Shown: in pieces, positions 6,525 through 9,068 of the stretch
How positions within the stretch are numbered: position 1 is the first letter of the stretch
Layout: each line of letters begins with the position of its first letter
Assembly: GCA_034438135.1 (NCBI GenBank)
Contig: DAOTTL010000216.1
Location: 1-9,068 of the forward strand
Direction: 5' to 3'
Length of the DNA: 9,068 bases
Source: Paraktedonobacter sp034438135
Lineage (GTDB): Bacteria > Chloroflexota > Ktedonobacteria > Ktedonobacterales > Ktedonobacteraceae
Translations under genes and position numbers: made by a program
Notes under the pieces: model-generated
What the model saw: the letters and a program-made list of their open reading frames with translations, nothing else
Database searches by the model: none
What the model was told of the DNA's origin: nothing

Positions 6525-6606
6525 GCCCTCGTGGCGGAATGGTATACGCAGCAGGTTGAGGGCCTGTGCCAGTAATGGCGTGGTGGTTCGAGTCCACTCG
6601 AGGGCA
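6525..6606 (+). tRNA. tRNA-Leu, anticodon GAG
   Basis: This is a complete class II tRNA. The acceptor GCCCTCG (6525-6531) pairs with CGAGGGC (6599-6605), with discriminator A6606. The D arm is GCG/CGC. The anticodon stem GCAGG/CCTGT encloses TTGAGGG, giving anticodon GAG (6558-6560), which reads CUC and CUU leucine codons. The long variable arm GCCA-GTAA-TGGC is typical of leucine tRNAs. The T stem GGTGG/CCACT encloses TTCGAGT. CCA is not encoded (TCC follows), so it must be added after transcription. Confidence 0.95.
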
Positions 6607-6608
6607 TC

Positions 6609-6636
6609 CCCATAGAGCATATGGGTCATTTTTTTC
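6609..6636 (+). terminator. Possible terminator between the two tRNAs
   Basis: CCCATA (6609-6614) and TATGGG (6620-6625) form a six-base-pair stem with loop GAGCA, followed by TCA and a run of seven or more T (through 6635), then CGG and another T-run. It could end the tRNA-Leu transcript. No clear separate promoter for tRNA-Val is visible in 6607-6654, so readthrough or processing may also occur here. Confidence 0.5.
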
Positions 6637-6654
6637 GGTTTTTTGTATACGAAA

Positions 6655-6728
6655 GGGCGACTAGCTCAGTTGGTTAGAGCGGCTGCTTTACACACAGTAG
6701 GTCAGGGGTTCGACTCCCTTGTCGCCCA
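6655..6728 (+). tRNA. tRNA-Val, anticodon TAC
   Basis: This is a 74-base tRNA. The acceptor GGGCGAC (6655-6661) pairs perfectly with GTCGCCC (6721-6727), with discriminator A6728. The D arm is GCTC-AGTTGGTTA-GAGC. The anticodon loop TTTACAC (6687-6693) gives TAC (6689-6691), the valine anticodon. The variable loop is AGGTC, and the T stem AGGGG/CCCTT encloses TTCGACT. The anticodon stem GCTGC/ACAGT has a C-A mismatch at its loop-closing position (C6686 against A6694, standard 31-39) and a G-T wobble at 27-43, so it is slightly abnormal. CCA is not encoded. Confidence 0.93.
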
Positions 6729-6748
6729 CTCCATTCACCCTCTACACT

Positions 6749-6761
6749 GGCCTTTAAGGCC
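6749..6761 (+). terminator. Short GGCC hairpin after tRNA-Val
   Basis: GGCC-TTTAA-GGCC forms a small perfect inverted repeat 20 bases past the tRNA-Val 3' end, followed by GTTCTAAT. It is a weak terminator candidate. From here to 6967 I see no gene, only AT-rich DNA with a loose 7-base inverted repeat (6787-6814). Confidence 0.3.
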
Positions 6762-6967
6762 GTTCTAATCCCCTTCATTTGCTGAGTTTCTTTTGTGCTA
6801 AGTCTCCAAAGAAACCGATGTGAAACCCGCTGTCTCGCTAGAACTACTGTCTTTGTTTTAAGTGAATTGTTATGCTTTTATGAAAGAAAAAAGCTTACGA
6901 GTAGCGAAGCTCCATACTTTTCATGCTTAGCTGCTCGCGTGAGGGTATCAACATGATTGTAAAGCTT

Positions 6968-7119
6968 CAGGGCCATTTAGTTCTCGTGGAGAACCCCTCC
7001 CCCAGTTCAAAAAAGAGGAGTTGGCAGGGCGGTGGCGAAGGTCACCGCCCTGCCAACTCCTCCTCGAAATCCGGGGTGGGGCCGAAAGCCAATGGCTTTT
7101 GGAGAACTAAATGGCCCTG
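6968..7119. mobile_element. 152-base nested inverted-repeat element (MITE-like or structured RNA)
   Basis: The ends are a perfect 18-base inverted repeat, CAGGGCCATTTAGTTCTC (6968-6985) against 7102-7119. The centre is a perfect 20-base inverted repeat beginning GAGGAGTTGGCAGGG (7015-7034 with 7043-7062) around an eight-base loop. Between them, CCCCTCCCC (6994-7002) faces GGGGTGGGG (7073-7081) with one T-T mismatch. There are two side hairpins, GTTCTC/GAGAAC (6980-6994) and CCGAAAGCC/GGCTTTTGG (7082-7102). No target-site duplication is obvious at the borders and no transposase lies inside, so mobility is inferred only from the terminal repeats. Short open frames across it are artefacts of the palindrome. 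Confidence 0.6.
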
Positions 7120-7186
7120 GGCTACAGCGAAGCCAGAGCATGAGGCACATTCTACCTGGAGAACGGTTGCCTTTACACGTTGAGAC

Positions 7187-7209
7187 TCTGTCCGGTTTCG
7201 GCGGACAGA
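7187..7209 (-). terminator. Hairpin after the VOC gene
   Basis: TCTGTCCG (7187-7194) and CGGACAGA (7202-7209) are a perfect 8-base inverted repeat with a seven-base loop, nine bases downstream of the VOC stop codon on the minus strand. No T-run follows, so it is a weak terminator candidate or an mRNA-stabilising 3' stem. Confidence 0.45.
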
Positions 7210-7218
7210 AAACCTTCG

Positions 7219-7599
7219 TTACTGATGAGCTGATATTTCCTGCAATAACCATGTGTTGCCATCAGGGTCACTGAAGTGGACATACTTTATGCCCCCCATA
7301 TCGTCAACCTCACCCACGTCAAAACCCCGGCTCGCGAGCGCTTCGCGGACCTTGTGGATGTCCACTACGACCAGATGCAGTCCCTTGACCGTTCCAGGCC
7401 GCGTTTCAGAAATTTCCCCTATACCGGTTCCAATGACGATCGAACAAGCTGATCCGGGTGGGGTGAGTTGGACCACCCTCATGCCGTTCCCAGGCTGGAC
7501 ATCATGGTCTACGTGAAATCCAACCTTTTCAACGTAAAATACTTTGGCGCGATCAACATTAGAGACCGGAATCGGCACGAGTTCAAGTTTCATATCCAT
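7219..7599 (-). CDS. VOC (glyoxalase/dioxygenase-fold) family protein
   Basis: This 126-residue single-domain vicinal-oxygen-chelate protein has two beta-alpha-beta-beta-beta modules. The first is LVPIPVSNVDRAKVFYVEKVGFHVDHDVQ followed by MRVVQLTPPGSACSIVIG. The second is GLHLVVVDIHKVREALASRGFDVGE followed by KYVHFSDPDGNTWLLQE. His54 does not occur where glyoxalase I has its metal ligand. The second-module FSDPDGN-WLLQE matches the usual C-terminal ligand region (Glu near residue 122). The reaction is unknown; relatives include glyoxalase-like, fosfomycin- or bleomycin-resistance-type and uncharacterised proteins. AAAGGAG on the minus strand (7611-7617), 11 bases before the ATG, supports this start over the second Met two codons in. 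It lies downstream of, and in the same direction as, the AraC-type gene, so it may be its target. Confidence 0.88.
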   Translation of the reverse strand: MDMKLELVPIPVSNVDRAKVFYVEKVGFHVDHDVQPGNGMRVVQLTPPGSACSIVIGTGIGEISETRPGTVKGLHLVVVDIHKVREALASRGFDVGEVDDMGGIKYVHFSDPDGNTWLLQEISAHQ

Positions 7600-7776
7600 C
7601 TGTATTCTTGCTCCTTTGTGCTCATCTAATCGAACAATCTTCTAGCAATGCTCCTTCGTTCTGAGTTATCAGGTTTTTGTGAGAACATCCCCATCCTACC
7701 TCCAGCACAAGGAGGCCGTCTTGTATCAAATGGCAAAGAACTCAGGCTAACGCAAAGGGATGATTTGAGCAGGCGT

Positions 7777-8406
7777 CTATCCGATAAATTGCTTCAGCGA
7801 TCTGGTCAGATGCGGCTGATCGAAGTAGCCAGCCTCATCAACGGTGTCGAGAATCGAAACCCCTCCCTGTAAGAGGGCCTGTGCATGTTGGGCACGTTTC
7901 ATTTGCCGAATGTGGGTGGCACTGATGCCTGTCGCTCGCAAGAAACGATGCCGCACCGTGCGGGATGATATCTCTTGCGGGCGGCCTTGTAACACAGCGT
8001 TCACAACTGGATCACATGCCAGCACATCATTACGTACAAGCCTGTCTACAAACGTATCCGCATTTTCATAGTCAGGAAATTGCCACGCCGACCCATCCAG
8101 CCAGAAGGATTGACCCGCCGCTGTGGGCAGGATCGTCTCTGCATTCATGAAGTTCCTTGTGGGCATAAATGTGCCAAGTTTCAACTTGATCCAAAGAATC
8201 TCAGCACCTTCAGTGTAAGAGATCATGCCAGCGCTGGTCCAGGTTCCGACGACCAGGAGTTGGATACTGCTACGGTATTTCACCATGACCATGTGCCAAT
8301 TGCACTCGGCGGGACGGATAGGAGAACCATCGCTCACCGTTCGACCATGCGCAATGGTTTCTACATAAGGCGAGTCCGATAGTCTCCCCTCAGTGATAAT
8401 GCTCAT
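7777..8406 (-). CDS. AraC-type helix-turn-helix transcription regulator with premature amber stop
   Basis: The 209-residue frame starts at MSIITEG. The minus-strand ribosome binding site GAGGAG (8414-8419), seven bases upstream, chooses this Met over Met codons further out at 8421 and 8451. The N-terminal domain (about residues 1-140) includes KLGTFMP and SFWLDGSAWQFPDYENADTFVDRLVR, typical of a group of uncharacterised AraC-like regulators. The C-terminal DNA-binding part contains SSRTVRHRFLRATGISATHIRQMKRAQHA, then ILDTVDEAGYFDQPHLTRSLKQFIG. At this point TAG (7777-7779) ends the frame. The next codons read TPAQIIPLR and a second TAG (7747-7749), completing the conserved AraC ending G-Q-TPAQ. 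The first TAG thus replaces the Gln codon CAG by one C-to-T change. The protein loses ten residues, so it may be functional, impaired or a fresh pseudogene. No regulated pathway is evident beyond the VOC gene. Confidence 0.8.
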   Translation of the reverse strand: MSIITEGRLSDSPYVETIAHGRTVSDGSPIRPAECNWHMVMVKYRSSIQLLVVGTWTSAGMISYTEGAEILWIKLKLGTFMPTRNFMNAETILPTAAGQSFWLDGSAWQFPDYENADTFVDRLVRNDVLACDPVVNAVLQGRPQEISSRTVRHRFLRATGISATHIRQMKRAQHAQALLQGGVSILDTVDEAGYFDQPHLTRSLKQFIG

Positions 8407-8528
8407 GCTTCTGCTCCTCATGTCTCTGACTTGACGCACATGCGCAAGCATCTCGACGGTCTTCTTCCCAGCGCTGATCGAATACTTGCTTCCTGCATGG
8501 GAGCATCAACGCACGCACCTGCTGCCTC

Positions 8529-8534
8529 AGTATA
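8529..8534 (-). promoter_or_regulatory. Extended -10 promoter candidate for the AraC-type gene
   Basis: On the minus strand the sequence reads TGCTATACT, an extended -10 element (TGn plus TATACT) at 8529-8537. There is no good -35 hexamer; the upstream bases are the T-rich flank of the 8551-8602 palindrome. Transcription from about 8522 would give a leader of about 115 bases before the AraC start. Confidence 0.4.
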
Positions 8535-8550
8535 GCACGCGCGATCAGAA

Positions 8551-8602
8551 AAAATTTCTCTTAGCTTGTTCTCTCACAGCAGAACAAGCTAAGAGAAATT
8601 TT
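8551..8602 (-). terminator. Perfect 22-base-pair palindrome, probable terminator of the minus-strand membrane gene
   Basis: Arms 8551-8572 and 8581-8602 are perfectly complementary around the loop CTCACAGC. On the minus strand the stem ends in AAATTTTTT and then CTG, a good T-run. It lies 78 bases past the stop codon of the membrane frame, so it fits a strong intrinsic terminator; on the plus strand the run is AAATTTTC, making it roughly bidirectional. A further inverted repeat GCGATCA (8541-8547)/TGATCGC (8621-8627) brackets it, together with a small hairpin CCTTC/GAAGG (8605-8620). Confidence 0.65.
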
Positions 8603-8680
8603 CTCCTTCGCGTGTGAAGGTGATCGCAAGACAGAGAGCGATAGTTCAGGATAACGTATCGAAGTTCTTTAATCAATTAT

Positions 8681-9068
8681 TTAGTCAACGTTTTTAAGAT
8701 TATTTGCGATCTCACTATCTAATTTAGATATTTCTTTATAGTAAATTGTCACAATAATAATAGATAATAATGAGCTTACTAGAATAGCTAAACCGATAAA
8801 CCATGTAATATTCCCAAAAGCAGCTGTGATACCTGTAAAACCAAATATTAAGCCCAAATAGTGTAAAACAGTGATCAACCTGGTATCTGCTAAAGTTTCT
8901 TCATGAGATAAATCAATAAAAGCTAAAACAACATCCAGCACTTGTAATGGGATTCCCAATGCAAAGAATAATGCTGAAATTAAGGCTGGTATATCAGTTT
9001 AATTGGGTAAATGAGATATGCCAGATGAAATAAAATCTTGCATTATAATCAGGCCAATAACTATAAGT
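8681..9068 (-). pseudogene. Interrupted AT-rich membrane-protein gene, incomplete at the window edge
   Basis: Read on the minus strand from the window edge, one frame gives LIVIGLIIMQDFISSGISHLPN, a TAA at 8999-9001, and then, still in frame, TDIPALISALFFALGIPLQV. It continues through a hydrophobic protein to a TAA at 8681. There are at least two transmembrane segments (HYLGLIFGFTGITAAFG and ITWFIGLAILVSSLLSIII), then a charged tail KEISKLDSEIANNLKNVD. The only start codon for the downstream part alone is TTG at 8957-8959, which has no ribosome binding site and would cut off the hydrophobic stretch before it. That favours one gene broken by a nonsense codon. The region is visibly AT-rich compared with the rest of the window, suggesting acquired DNA. 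I do not recognise the family. A short independent 92-residue protein starting at TTG remains possible. Confidence 0.5.

Noticed and set aside
6655..6728. tRNA-Val 3' end as an integrative-element attachment site
   Set aside because: No second copy of the tRNA 3' sequence is visible further right in the window and there is no integrase gene; a copy beyond 9068 cannot be excluded.
6923..7274. Overlapping open frames on both strands between tRNA-Val and the VOC gene
   Set aside because: They run through the 152-base inverted-repeat element. Open frames on both strands are expected from a palindrome, and none has a convincing ribosome binding site or protein-like composition.
7648..7872. Plus-strand 74-residue frame between the VOC and AraC-type genes
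   Set aside because: More than a third of it is antisense to the AraC-type coding region; it has no clear ribosome binding site or recognisable sequence. The rest of 7618-7746 shows nothing I can name.

Overview
The window looks like a piece of a mesophilic bacterial chromosome of about 50% GC. Gene content and protein style (ROK kinase, TlyA, benzoate-CoA-ligase-type enzyme, pentapeptide-repeat protein with a Cys-rich N-terminus, VOC plus truncated-tail AraC pair) would fit a Ktedonobacteria-like Chloroflexota. That taxonomic guess comes from memory of protein style and is weak; no marker here fixes it.

Layout. Positions 184-6728 are all plus strand. A ROK-family sugar kinase (184-1296) is followed by tlyA, the ribosomal RNA 2'-O-methyltransferase (1371-2117). 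Next comes a benzoate-CoA-ligase-family acyl-CoA synthetase (2196-3785), tightly coupled to a strongly diverged crotonase-fold protein (3808-4650). These four genes could form one transcription unit, which ends at two tandem copies of an approximately 51-base terminator-like hairpin (4651-4753). A Nudix ADP-ribose-pyrophosphatase-like hydrolase (4796-5368) and a Cys-rich pentapeptide-repeat protein (5382-6230) form a second probable operon. A hairpin-rich gap (6231-6470) follows. A textbook sigma-70 promoter then drives tRNA-Leu(GAG) and perhaps tRNA-Val(TAC).

After the tRNAs the character changes. Positions 6729-7218 have no convincing gene but hold a 152-base nested inverted-repeat element with perfect 18-base termini and a perfect 20-base central stem (6968-7119). 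From 7219 on, everything is on the minus strand: a VOC/glyoxalase-fold protein, an AraC-type regulator whose reading frame is cut by an amber codon at a conserved C-terminal position, a perfect 22-base palindrome, and finally an AT-rich membrane-protein frame broken by an in-frame TAA and running off the window end.

The left two thirds is ordinary housekeeping and catabolic gene content. The right third looks like decaying or acquired accessory DNA next to tRNA genes. No CRISPR array, transposase, integrase, toxin-antitoxin pair or recognisable defence system is visible. The most unusual items are the nested inverted-repeat element, the AraC amber codon, the tandem duplicated terminators and the interrupted membrane gene.
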